Shown: positions 1-7,601 of the stretch, one piece after another
How positions within the stretch are numbered: the first letter of the stretch is position 1
Layout of the letters: each line of letters begins with the position of its first letter
NCBI RefSeq assembly: GCF_023015865.1
Contig: NZ_JALKBC010000004.1
Coordinates: 62,770 to 126,769 of the forward strand
DNA length: 64,000 nt
Source of the DNA: Arenibacter sp. F26102
GTDB taxonomy: Bacteria; Bacteroidota; Bacteroidia; Flavobacteriales; Flavobacteriaceae
Direction: 5' to 3'
The notes under the pieces: model-generated
What the model saw: the letters and a program-made list of their open reading frames with translations, nothing else
What the model was told of the DNA's origin: nothing
Databases searched by the model: none
Translations under genes and position numbers: made by a program

Positions 1-266
1 TCAAACCCGATGAAGTGGCAAGGGTTTCGGAATCGTTCACAGCTATAATAGAAAATTCTTTGGACACCATGGATTTTATAGACGAAATCCTATCCAGTGA
101 TTATTTAAAAATGAGCGATGCCGAACGTGCCGAAATTCTAAAGGAAAAAGAGCTGGAATCTCAAGAAATGGTTTCCAATATCACTACTAAAACAAGACGC
201 TACAAGGATATTATTTCCTTCAGGAAAATGCAGGATAAAATCAATAACCGCGAAACCGAATATTAA
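1..266 (+). CDS. C-terminal end of a TraI-like conjugation protein (5'-truncated by window)
   Basis: The reading frame is open from base 3 and ends with TAA at 264-266; the GTG at 15 is internal, so this is the 3' end of a gene that starts before the window. The visible 88 or so residues are highly charged and probably helical (ILKEKELESQEMVSN). The gene lies 2 bp before a TraJ/VirB6-like gene. In Bacteroides-type conjugative transposons the gene before traJ is traI, an exported protein of the mating apparatus, and that position is the main basis for the name. No diagnostic motif is visible in the fragment. Confidence 0.6.
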   Translation, partial: KPDEVARVSESFTAIIENSLDTMDFIDEILSSDYLKMSDAERAEILKEKELESQEMVSNITTKTRRYKDIISFRKMQDKINNRETEY

Positions 267-268
267 AG

Positions 269-1111
269 ATGACGGCGACCATCATATTAGGGATAGGACT
301 GGAATATATAGATACTGTTTTCCAGACCATACAGAACAGCAGCTTCTCGCAATACACAATTGCAGGAATCAAAGCGCTTGCTGTTCTGTTCTTTCTGGTC
401 AATATCCTTAAAAAATATAATGAAGGGATTGCGGATAAGGATGGCTACACCTGGGGATTGAACCCTGGAGAATTGGCTAAGAATTTTGCAATAGTTGTAT
501 TGGTCATTTTTTCATCACAAGTATTGGGATTATTTGATGGCATTTTAGTAGCAATTGAAGGGCAATATCGCGGCACAGCACCAGCACTATTGCCATTACA
601 GATGCAGGACATTCCCATAGAGGAGGATATCAACTTTATTGGAGCAGCGCAAGCAGCTATGGCATTGCTCTATGAAGCCCTTATAACGCCACTATATGGC
701 TTTAAAATATTCGCCTTTATCATAAGTATCATTCTTTGGATTTTGGATTTGTTTATCTATCCATTATTTCTTGCAGAACGCTATTTTCTATTGGGAATAA
801 TGCAGGCATTGTTCCCATTGGTCATAAGCTTGGCAGTATTTGAAAAATTTCGATCACTGGCCTACACGTTTTTCAAATTGTATGCTGCAGTTTATATGCT
901 CGTACCCGCCTTCTTTTTGGTCAACATATTTGTGAATGCCATTTACACCGAAATCAATACCAATTTCTGGACAAATCTTTTTGGTACGGATGTAGGTCAA
1001 GGCTTTTTTGCCCCTGTGGTACAGCTTGGATCTGTGGGTTTCGTTGTCTTCTTGAAATTCAAATTATACAGGCGCGCCACTTCCTTCACACTCAGATTGT
1101 TTACTAGCTAA
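269..1111 (+). CDS. traJ: Conjugative transposon TraJ protein (VirB6/TrbL-like inner-membrane channel)
   Basis: This 280-residue polytopic membrane protein has hydrophobic segments at about residues 30-48, 72-95, 145-170, 172-200 and 205-227. TraJ of Bacteroides-type elements is the VirB6-like inner-membrane component of the type IV secretion channel. The ATG sits 2 bp after the preceding stop, and TraK follows after 11 bp, so the genes are one operon. The length is somewhat below the 300 or more residues usual for the family, but no internal break is seen. The identification rests on topology plus the diagnostic J-K-M-N order. Confidence 0.8.
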   Translation: MTATIILGIGLEYIDTVFQTIQNSSFSQYTIAGIKALAVLFFLVNILKKYNEGIADKDGYTWGLNPGELAKNFAIVVLVIFSSQVLGLFDGILVAIEGQYRGTAPALLPLQMQDIPIEEDINFIGAAQAAMALLYEALITPLYGFKIFAFIISIILWILDLFIYPLFLAERYFLLGIMQALFPLVISLAVFEKFRSLAYTFFKLYAAVYMLVPAFFLVNIFVNAIYTEINTNFWTNLFGTDVGQGFFAPVVQLGSVGFVVFLKFKLYRRATSFTLRLFTS

Positions 1112-1122
1112 TTTAACTTAAA

Positions 1123-1746
1123 ATGAAAACAGCATACAAGAATATTTATAACGTCCTAAAGTTAAACCGATTCATCGTTTTGACGGTTGTCGTTTTTGCT
1201 TTGTTGTCCAGCACCTTTTCGGTTTGGATGGCTTTTACGGCCAATAAAAATGCGCTAAATAGTGCGTTTGCCATCAATACCGATGGCAGTATCATTCCGT
1301 TAAAGCTTGTAACCCAAAAAGAGAATATCAGGGTCGAAGCTTTGGCCCATTTGGAACTGTTCCACAATTACTTCTATAATATTGATGCCAGTAACTATGA
1401 ACGTAATTTAAAAAAAGCACTTTGGCTAGGTAATAGTTCGGTGGATAATCTCTATCGCCAAAAAAAAGCTGATGGTGTCTATAATCGATTATTGCAATAT
1501 TCTTTGGTTCAAAAAGTACTGAGCATCGATTCACGGATAACAGAAAATAATGGCTCCTTTAGCTTTACCAGTACGACCATTTTTGAAATCAATAGAGGGT
1601 CTATAATAGACACCTATGAACTTGTTTCCACTGGCAACCTAGTTATGGTCGACCGAAACTTTCCAAACAATCCACATGGCCTATTGATTACTGATTTTTT
1701 CGAGAACACTTTAAAAAAAATTAATGATGAAGATAGAAAAAAATAA
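1123..1746 (+). CDS. traK: Conjugative transposon TraK protein (VirB8-like)
   Basis: The protein has 207 residues: a short cytoplasmic N-terminus, one transmembrane helix at about residues 17-39 (VLTVVVFALLSSTFSVWMAF) and a periplasmic domain. This is the VirB8 plan, and TraK is the VirB8-like scaffold of Bacteroidota conjugation systems. The segment ALAHLELFHNYFYNID is typical of TraK. The 3' end overlaps the next gene by 23 bp, implying translational coupling. It acts in the inner membrane, bridging the channel to the periplasmic TraM/TraN core. Confidence 0.85.
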   Translation: MKTAYKNIYNVLKLNRFIVLTVVVFALLSSTFSVWMAFTANKNALNSAFAINTDGSIIPLKLVTQKENIRVEALAHLELFHNYFYNIDASNYERNLKKALWLGNSSVDNLYRQKKADGVYNRLLQYSLVQKVLSIDSRITENNGSFSFTSTTIFEINRGSIIDTYELVSTGNLVMVDRNFPNNPHGLLITDFFENTLKKINDEDRKK

Positions 1747-2656
1747 AATTGTCTTTGCTGCAGTTCTGGCTGTGATATTCCTATTTCTAATTTCCTATTC
1801 CGTATTGGTAATGGGCGATGATGAAAGTGAAAATGAAAACCTGGAGCAAACCTTAGTGCCCGATTTGGAAGAGAATCAAAAAGAGTACAATTCCAAACTG
1901 GATGCCATCAATGATTTAAAGGAAGTACGTGAGAACAATGCTCCGAGTATTTATGATGAAAAACTGATTGATTCCCTTGGCTATTATAATCCAGATCTCC
2001 CTGAACTTGAAAAAGAGCGTATTGTGGATAGCATCTATGCAGCAGGGAAAATTAAATATTCTAAATCGTCCTATCAGAATCTTGGGGAAAGAAAAACCGC
2101 TCCCAAAAAAGTTCAGGAAATAGATTCCGCGGAAATAAAACGGGAACAGAAGATTGAAGCCAAGGAATTAGGACTTGAGCATCAATTATTCTTTGCTGCT
2201 TCGCCTAAACCAAACGAAATTTCAATTATCAGGAATACGGATGCTACGATTTATGCAGTTGCCGACGGCGACCAAGTAGTCCAGGCCAATTCTCGATTGC
2301 GAATGCGGTTGACCAACACAGCGACTATCAATGGCAAAGTTGTTCCTAACAATACACCTGTCTTCGGTTTCATCAGCTTTCAACCCAATCGTGCCTTGAT
2401 AGAAATTGAAAATATCAATCATCATCCTACCAAATTAAAGGCCTTTGATGTGCAGGATGGTAGCGAGGGTATCTATGTAGAAAATAGTTTTAGGGAAGAA
2501 GTTGGCACCGAAGTCCTCAACGATATTATTCAGGACATCAATATCCCCAGCGTTCCTCAGGTGAGCGGTGTGACCAAAGTACTTCGGCGAAAGAATCGAA
2601 ACGTAAAAGTAACCGTACTGAACAACTACAAACTAATTCTAAAACCAAAGCTATGA
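1724..2656 (+). CDS. traM: Conjugative transposon TraM protein (VirB10-like)
   Basis: The 310-residue protein has an N-terminal membrane anchor at about residues 9-29, a charged coiled or low-complexity periplasmic stretch (residues 35-160) and a C-terminal beta-rich domain carrying IYAVADGDQVVQANSRLRMR, which resembles the TrbI/VirB10 C-terminus. TraM is the VirB10-like energy-transducing component linking both membranes in Bacteroidota ICEs. Two adjacent ATG codons (1724, 1727) could start it. It overlaps TraK by 23 bp upstream and TraN by 4 bp (ATGA) downstream. Confidence 0.85.
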   Translation: MMKIEKNKIVFAAVLAVIFLFLISYSVLVMGDDESENENLEQTLVPDLEENQKEYNSKLDAINDLKEVRENNAPSIYDEKLIDSLGYYNPDLPELEKERIVDSIYAAGKIKYSKSSYQNLGERKTAPKKVQEIDSAEIKREQKIEAKELGLEHQLFFAASPKPNEISIIRNTDATIYAVADGDQVVQANSRLRMRLTNTATINGKVVPNNTPVFGFISFQPNRALIEIENINHHPTKLKAFDVQDGSEGIYVENSFREEVGTEVLNDIIQDINIPSVPQVSGVTKVLRRKNRNVKVTVLNNYKLILKPKL

Positions 2657-3507
2657 GAACATTTATATTGATATCTACTCTACTAATTTCCGCTTTTTCA
2701 TTTCGGCCTTGCTTAGCGCAGGCTCCAGCACAACAGCCAATAGCATTGGATACTATCTACGCCAATGACCATAAGAATGTAGCCCTGTTTTTTCCTGAAC
2801 CCATACGGCAAGGAATAACCGGTTCGGACAACTTCATCTTTACCTACAATCGGGAAAAAGAACAATATTTCGGTTTGCTTCAGGCAAAGCCCGGAAAGGA
2901 AAGCAACTTGCTGGTAGTCAATAGAAATGGTTCTATTTTTTCGTATATTGTAAGGTATAAAAAGGAGCTTTCCAAGCTGAATTATTTTATACCGGATTCC
3001 AGTAGTATAGGCAATGAAAAGCCTCTGGTCCCAGTGATTACCAGTAAAGATTCGCTTGTGGATACCATTGACAACAAAACGTTTTATTACAAGAAAATTT
3101 GCGCATACCTTCTAAACCAAAAGCAGAAAATAGGTAAGTTAAAAAAGGGAAGCGAAGATATCCTTTTAAGTGTTGAAAATATTGTTTTTGATACCGAAGA
3201 ACTCTACTTCGTTATCCAGATTGAAAACAAATCTACTTTGGATTACGATTTGAATTTCTTAAAACTCTCGGTTGAAACAAGACAGAAGGGAAAAAGGAAA
3301 TCTTTACAGAAATTGTATCAAGAACCGCTATTCAGATATAATGTGCCCTCCAGAATTACTAAAGGTGAAACCGTCAGATTGGTTTATGTAATGAATAAAT
3401 TCTCCTTGAGTGATGACCGAATCGCTGTCCTTGAGTTAAATGAAAAGAAAGGAGAACGAAATATCGAGCTAAAAGTCTCGCATAGATATATTAATAACCC
3501 AAATTAA
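2653..3507 (+). CDS. traN: Conjugative transposon TraN protein (DUF4138, VirB9-like)
   Basis: The 284-residue protein has a Sec signal peptide (hydrophobic residues 3-17, cleavage near CLAQA) followed by a beta-rich periplasmic/outer-membrane domain. The pattern YANDHKNVALFFPEPIRQGI, then a charged C-terminal half, is that of the DUF4138/TraN family, the VirB9-like partner of TraM. It overlaps traM by 4 bp (ATGA). It is the last recognisable channel gene: traO, traP and traQ of CTnDOT are not seen downstream, and only a broken lipoprotein gene follows. Confidence 0.85.
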   Translation: MRTFILISTLLISAFSFRPCLAQAPAQQPIALDTIYANDHKNVALFFPEPIRQGITGSDNFIFTYNREKEQYFGLLQAKPGKESNLLVVNRNGSIFSYIVRYKKELSKLNYFIPDSSSIGNEKPLVPVITSKDSLVDTIDNKTFYYKKICAYLLNQKQKIGKLKKGSEDILLSVENIVFDTEELYFVIQIENKSTLDYDLNFLKLSVETRQKGKRKSLQKLYQEPLFRYNVPSRITKGETVRLVYVMNKFSLSDDRIAVLELNEKKGERNIELKVSHRYINNPN

Positions 3508-3513
3508 AATATT

Positions 3514-3881
3514 ATGAAAACATTGATCACTTCCATATTGGCATTCTTGCTAATCGCATGTTCTAATAAACAAGACCTGTCCCATACAGAAACAGCGAAG
3601 ATATTGTAGAAAGTTTCTACGCCAAAGACAACACTACTTTAAAAAAATATACCACCCCTGATGGTTATAGTGGCTTGATAATGATTCAGAATTTGGTGCC
3701 CGATGAGGAAATTGGTGCCAAAGTTGAAATCCTAGACGAAGCTGTTGTAGACAATACGGCTTGGGTCCTATATAATTCTTCATTTGACAAAAAGCCTGGC
3801 ATCTTCAAACTGATCATAGAGAATGGCCATTGGAAGGCAACCAGTAAAGGACCTAGGGAAAAGGGTCCTTTTAATTTTTAG
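3514..3881 (+). pseudogene. Frameshifted small lipoprotein gene at the tra operon end
   Basis: An ATG at 3514 opens a lipoprotein signal (FLLIACSNK, lipobox LIAC), but the frame stops at 3607-3609. Another frame is open from 3570 to the stop at 3879-3881 and reads on sensibly (DIVESFYAKDNTTLKKY, then a domain ending WKATSKGPREKGPFNF). Joining the two needs one missing base restored between about 3570 and 3597. The rebuilt product would have about 122 residues and resembles DUF4878-like ICE lipoproteins. It starts 6 bp after traN. Sequencing error is the alternative to real decay. Confidence 0.6.
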
Positions 3882-3951
3882 ATAGCACCATTAAGCAGAT
3901 ATTCTTTTTGGTCAGAATATTCCTGATTTTAGTAATTTTCACTCGAAATTG

Positions 3952-4356
3952 CTACGCCCCGTTATTAATTAAAATAGCTATATTTTGTTCAATTGTTATT
4001 TTAACGGCTTTACTCGAAATATGTGAATAATTCGATTTGGTTAATTTTTTAACTTTTCCATATAATTTTTTATTAGATCTCATTTCCCTGAGTATTGGAT
4101 AGATTTTACTAGACGATTTAACAACACAGTATAAGATTTTGACCGCTTGACCCATATTAATCTTTTTATAGGATAAATCATCTATACTCCAAAGACCAAA
4201 TTTCAACTGCCTTTTGTTTTTAATATCTTTTAAAAGCAAATCTGATTTAGTAGGTTGTTTTTCTTTCTCTTTTGATGTTTTAGTATTTACATCGGAGAAC
4301 GGATGAAAAGTTCTATAGCCTCTCCCACCCTGATTTTCATATTTGAATTTGGTCAT
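3952..4356 (-). CDS. Hypothetical protein, 134 residues
   Basis: Family not recognised. The protein is basic and soluble, without signal peptide or membrane segment. Residues 1-45 are polar and probably disordered (KTSKEKEKQPTKSD); residues 70-134 look alpha-helical. It starts at ATG 4356. It converges on the tra operon, with about 70 bp between its stop and the end of the broken lipoprotein gene. It is the first leftward gene of the accessory zone. Function unknown. Confidence 0.5.
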   Translation of the reverse strand: MTKFKYENQGGRGYRTFHPFSDVNTKTSKEKEKQPTKSDLLLKDIKNKRQLKFGLWSIDDLSYKKINMGQAVKILYCVVKSSSKIYPILREMRSNKKLYGKVKKLTKSNYSHISSKAVKITIEQNIAILINNGA

Positions 4357-4435
4357 GGATTTGTTGGTATGGGTTTAATCTATGTATTTACTATAACGGT
4401 TTATGCACCAAGGAATTACTTATTGGGAAAAACCC

Positions 4436-4453
4436 ATCGTTTAATTAGACTTT
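4436..4453 (-). repeat. Stop-codon-linked 18-bp motif, variant copy
   Basis: The minus strand reads AAAGTCTAATTAAACGAT. The TAA inside it is the stop codon of the 78-residue gene at 4441-4677. It differs from the consensus AAAGTTCAAATAAAGGAT at four positions. Confidence 0.5.
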
Positions 4454-4677
4454 GATCGTTGATAATTATCAATTAATGCTTCCGACACGATTTGGGCTTT
4501 TTCATCGCTTATGCAATCAAAAGTAATTTTTTGGGTGGTTGTAAATTCCTTTAGCAGCTTACCAACATCCTCAGCGGTCAGAAAACCATTCTCGCCTAAG
4601 TTTCCCAATATATCGCTATATCTATGTGACCTAAATCCATCTTCTAACATATCCTTTGTTTGAACTTTCACCCTCAT
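4441..4677 (-). CDS. Hypothetical protein, 78 residues
   Basis: Family not recognised. This is a small soluble protein, probably a two- or three-helix fold, with segments LTAEDVGKLLKEF and KAQIVSEALIDNYQRS and no cysteines beyond one. Its stop codon lies inside a variant of the recurring 18-bp motif, as at 18186 and 12185. About 84 bp separate it from the next leftward gene. Divergent from the HTH/beta-lactamase fusion gene, it shares the 261-bp region 4678-4938 with it. Confidence 0.5.
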   Translation of the reverse strand: MRVKVQTKDMLEDGFRSHRYSDILGNLGENGFLTAEDVGKLLKEFTTTQKITFDCISDEKAQIVSEALIDNYQRSKSN

Positions 4678-4858
4678 AAATATACAGATAAAATAGTCCC
4701 TTAAAAAGGCCGTTTTTTCATTCCTTCAATTCATTCTTTCACCCCCTATCTTTTCATATTTTTAATTATATATGAGTATTTAGGTCAGGGTATGGAAAAC
4801 TGGGGTAAGTTTCGTTTCAAATCAGCCATTTTTTGTGTTAGAGTTGTTTTCGAGGCAA

Positions 4859-4887
4859 ATGACACTTAGGTGACACCTAAATGTCAT
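4859..4887. promoter_or_regulatory. 29-bp near-perfect palindrome, probable operator
   Basis: The arms ATGACACTTAGGTG and CACCTAAATGTCAT match as inverted repeats at 13 of 14 positions around a single central base. The palindrome lies 23 bp before a TAnnTTTG box and 52 bp before the ATG of a gene encoding an N-terminal Cro/CI-type HTH. Binding by that protein (autoregulation) is the simplest inference. Confidence 0.65.
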
Positions 4888-4909
4888 ATAAATTGCAAAA
4901 GGATATCGG

Positions 4910-4917
4910 TAGCTTTG
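4910..4917 (+). promoter_or_regulatory. Bacteroidota -7 promoter box (TAGCTTTG)
   Basis: TAGCTTTG matches the TAnnTTTG consensus of Bacteroidota sigma-ABfr promoters. It is followed 22 bases later by the ATG at 4939. A TTG at 4893-4895 is only 14 bp upstream, shorter than the usual spacing, so the -33 element is uncertain. Confidence 0.5.
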
Positions 4918-4938
4918 TACCAACAAAATCTTATATAG

Positions 4939-6696
4939 ATGAAAAACAAATCCATAGGGAAACACCTTATCTATCAAAGAAAACTAAAAGGCTATTCACA
5001 ACAACAGCTATCCGAGAAAACGGAGGTAACCGTACGCACTATCCAACGCATTGAAAAGGGCGAGGTTCATCCTCATTTGCAGACAGTAAAGCTATTGGCA
5101 ACTGCCTTGTATATTGACATGAATGACCTGCTGCCACTTGAAAATCCCAGGGAAGAGACCCTACAAAAGAAATGGCTCCTATTGCTTCACGCAACGCCCA
5201 TCCTCGGCTTTGTTCTGCCCTTGTGCAACGTACTCTTTCCGCTGTTTCTATGGATTCACAAAAGAGGGGACAATTCTATTTATGACAGGCACGGAGTCAA
5301 GGTCATCAACTTTCAGATTACGGCATTGATACTTTATGCACTATCTTTTGTGGCCTTGCTAACGGTCGAGAAATGGGGGTTTCTTTTTTTCATAGCTATA
5401 GTTCCCCTATGTGTATTGATTGTCTTGGGGAATATCGTCTATGCGGTCAAAGCCCACAAATGTTATTATCCTCTGTCCATACCATTTCTAAGGGCTAAAG
5501 CAAACGCTCCGGCAAAAGCGATTTTGTTATTGCTAGCTGGGATAGCTTCGTTTAATTGTTCCTCCCAAGGGATTGAAATAGTGACACGTTTGGACGGCAC
5601 AACCATTTCAAAAGATTCGCTTACCTCTAAAGTCGACCAGCTGATGGTAGATGCCCAAGTCTGCGGTATGGCCGTAACGGTATTTAATGATAGCTCTCCA
5701 GTATTCCAAAAAACGTTTGGCTATAAGGATTATCCCAATAAATTACCCTGGACCGATTCCACCAATATCTATGGTGCTTCTTTGAGCAAAGCGGTGTTCA
5801 GCATACTGGTGATGGACTTGGTGGAAGAAGGTGTAATCGATTTGGATACCCCGCTCGAATCCTATCTACCCAAGAAAATCTACAAGTACGAACCCCGGAC
5901 CCGTTGGCACGATGATTTTACTGCTCTGAAAGAGGATAGCCTGTACCACAAAATAACGGCCAGAATGTGCCTTTCACATACCACGGGCTTTGCCAACTGG
6001 CGATGGGACGAACCGGATAACAAATTAAGGGTACATGGGGAGCCCGGTGCTAAATACGGCTATTCCGGTGAGGGTTTTGTATATCTGCAAGTGGTTTTGG
6101 AAAAACTCATAGGGACGGGCTTGCAAGAGCTTGCGGATGAGCGAATATTCGAACCTTTGGGAATGCACCATTCCGCATACCAATGGAAAGCGCGTTTTGA
6201 TAAAGACTTCGCCTTTGGGCATAACAAGGAGAGCGAGAAATATAAAAAGGATATCGATAATGAACCACGTAGTGGAAGCACCTTAGAAACCACCGCCTCT
6301 AATTATACCAAATTTTTGCAGGCCGTGCTCAGAAAGCAACTGATTTCAGAAACTGCGTACAAGGAACTTTTCAGTCCCCAGATCAGATTGAAATCACTTA
6401 CTCAATTCTACGAGGGTTCCAATATAATGACCGATAAGTACGACCACCTTAACTTAAGCTATGGATTAGGTTGGGGCTATCTGGAAACACCTTATGGAAA
6501 AGGCGTCTTTAAAGAAGGCCACGGTAATGGCTTTCAACACTATTCCATTCTGTTTCCAGAAGCTGGAAAAGGAATTATGATTATGACAAATAGCGATAAT
6601 GCCGAAAGTATTTTTAAGGAACTTTTGGAAGTTGCCATTAAAGATGTCTATACTCCATGGGAATGGGAAAATTATATTCCATACATTAAAAGTTAA
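4939..6696 (+). CDS. XRE-type HTH - DUF4870-like membrane - serine beta-lactamase-family fusion protein
   Basis: Three modules are seen in 585 residues. Residues 5-65 are a Cro/CI helix-turn-helix (YSQQQLSEKTEVTVRTIQRI). Residues 78-172 hold three membrane helices like DUF4870 and normally end such proteins near residue 185. Residues 191-208 are a fourth hydrophobic stretch ending SFNCSS, resembling the lipoprotein signal of a separate gene. Residues 225-570 are a class C beta-lactamase/D-aminopeptidase domain with SLSK (Ser281, Lys284), Y375-S-G where YxN is usual, and a GHGNGF segment near the KTG position. The domain order would place the HTH in the cytoplasm and the hydrolase in the periplasm. 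The fusion may be a sensor-regulator, or an accidental join of two neighbouring genes. The frame is intact. Confidence 0.8.
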   Translation: MKNKSIGKHLIYQRKLKGYSQQQLSEKTEVTVRTIQRIEKGEVHPHLQTVKLLATALYIDMNDLLPLENPREETLQKKWLLLLHATPILGFVLPLCNVLFPLFLWIHKRGDNSIYDRHGVKVINFQITALILYALSFVALLTVEKWGFLFFIAIVPLCVLIVLGNIVYAVKAHKCYYPLSIPFLRAKANAPAKAILLLLAGIASFNCSSQGIEIVTRLDGTTISKDSLTSKVDQLMVDAQVCGMAVTVFNDSSPVFQKTFGYKDYPNKLPWTDSTNIYGASLSKAVFSILVMDLVEEGVIDLDTPLESYLPKKIYKYEPRTRWHDDFTALKEDSLYHKITARMCLSHTTGFANWRWDEPDNKLRVHGEPGAKYGYSGEGFVYLQVVLEKLIGTGLQELADERIFEPLGMHHSAYQWKARFDKDFAFGHNKESEKYKKDIDNEPRSGSTLETTASNYTKFLQAVLRKQLISETAYKELFSPQIRLKSLTQFYEGSNIMTDKYDHLNLSYGLGWGYLETPYGKGVFKEGHGNGFQHYSILFPEAGKGIMIMTNSDNAESIFKELLEVAIKDVYTPWEWENYIPYIKS

Positions 6697-6713
6697 GGCA
6701 TTCTTTGAATTAG

Positions 6714-6731
6714 ATCCTTTATTTGAACTTT
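6714..6731 (-). repeat. Stop-codon-linked 18-bp motif
   Basis: The minus strand reads AAAGTTCAAATAAAGGAT (consensus). It lies 19 bp after the stop of the broken gene at 6751-7080. Confidence 0.6.
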
Positions 6732-6750
6732 ATTCTAAAATATCTTGATT

Positions 6751-7080
6751 TCAGGTAAATAGTTCAATAGCTAAATAATGTTCAGAACCTTTCATTGTCA
6801 CATCATTAACAAAGCCATCTAAATCAGGATGATTATTCTTTATCCAACTAACTAAGGAGTCTTTCTCCTGGTTCCAAACTTCCCAATTTACATCAATGTA
6901 CTCTTAATCCTCAAGCTTTGAGATATTCTCCGAAGTGAAGGATATTTTGAGCTTAAACACCAAAGGATTGTTCTTTAAAAATTCATTACGAACATTCTCT
7001 TGGGCACTAGCGACGAGAATATCATTGTTCCTTTCGTCTAATTCAATTATTTTTAAGGATGGTTTACTATGGAATTCCAT
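6751..7080 (-). pseudogene. Small hypothetical gene with an in-frame stop
   Basis: From ATG at 7080 the frame reads 58 residues (starting MEFHSKPSLKIIELDERNND), hits TAA at codon 59 (6904-6906), then stays open and protein-like (EYIDVNWEVWNQEKDSLVSW and on to HYLAIELFT) to TGA at 6751. The intact product would be about 109 residues, acidic and soluble. Family not recognised. The single nonsense codon in otherwise coherent sequence indicates recent inactivation. Confidence 0.6.
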
Positions 7081-7149
7081 TTAATAAATCTATTAAAACT
7101 GTCATGGTTATATGGGTTGATGTAATCTACGTAAATTATTGTGACACTA

Positions 7150-7332
7150 TCATTTTGGCAAGTACATCGAAACTAAAATAACACCTATAAAAATCCTGAT
7201 AATCACTAATATCAATAACTGCATTAAGGATGAAAGTAATTTCGATTTCTCTTGTACTTCTATGGCGTATTGTTGATTGAGACGTTCAAAGAAAAATTCT
7301 GTTTGATTGGTTTCCTCTGCCACCTTAACCAA
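7150..7332 (-). pseudogene. C-terminal fragment of a type II secretion/pilus F (GspF/PilC-like) protein
   Basis: The 60 residues carry a helix-rich end with EVQEKSKLLSSLMQ followed by a long membrane segment and VILVSMYLP, the typical C-terminus of GspF/PilC inner-membrane platform proteins. A full protein has about 400 residues, so more than 80 percent is missing and only a TTG could start it. The upstream end of the fragment abuts, at about 7331, an oppositely oriented restriction-enzyme fragment, which marks a recombination junction. Confidence 0.55.
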
Positions 7333-7488
7333 AAAAGAAGAGTTTTAGTGGCTAGATTTGATTGAGGAAAACAAGATAAAAGCCCATGACCAACAAACCC
7401 AAGTAACCCAGAACGATAAACAAATTGATGCCATGGTGAATGAATGGTACGGGTTATCGGAGGAGTAAATTGCTATTGTGGGGCATTC
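7331..7488 (+). pseudogene. C-terminal fragment of a class II/Eco57I-like restriction-modification protein, copy 1
   Basis: The translation reads WLDLIEENKIKAHDQ, then IDAMVNEWYGLSEE, a stop, and IAIVGHS before the final TAA. The ending IDxMVYxLYGLTEEEIxIVE is characteristic of large restriction-modification methylase polypeptides. A stop (TAG) precedes the Trp codon and another interrupts the last residues, so it is a dead remnant. A homologous remnant lies at 11676-11776; homology starts at a shared TAACCAAA(A/T)AAGAAGAG. Confidence 0.6.
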
Positions 7489-7540
7489 GTAATTTTACCA
7501 AATCGTTAGGCAACACAGCTGTTACAATATTTTACAATGC

Positions 7541-7582
7541 AAGTAGAGTTCTAAAGAACTTTATTTCTTTAGAACTCTACTT
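7541..7582. terminator. Strong bidirectional hairpin terminator
   Basis: Perfect 18-bp inverted arms (AAGTAGAGTTCTAAAGAA at 7541-7558 and its complement at 7565-7582) enclose a 6-base loop. On the minus strand it lies 19 bp after the stop of the PorP/SprF gene. Confidence 0.8.
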
Positions 7583-7601
7583 ATTTATCAAAAATATTTT
7601 A

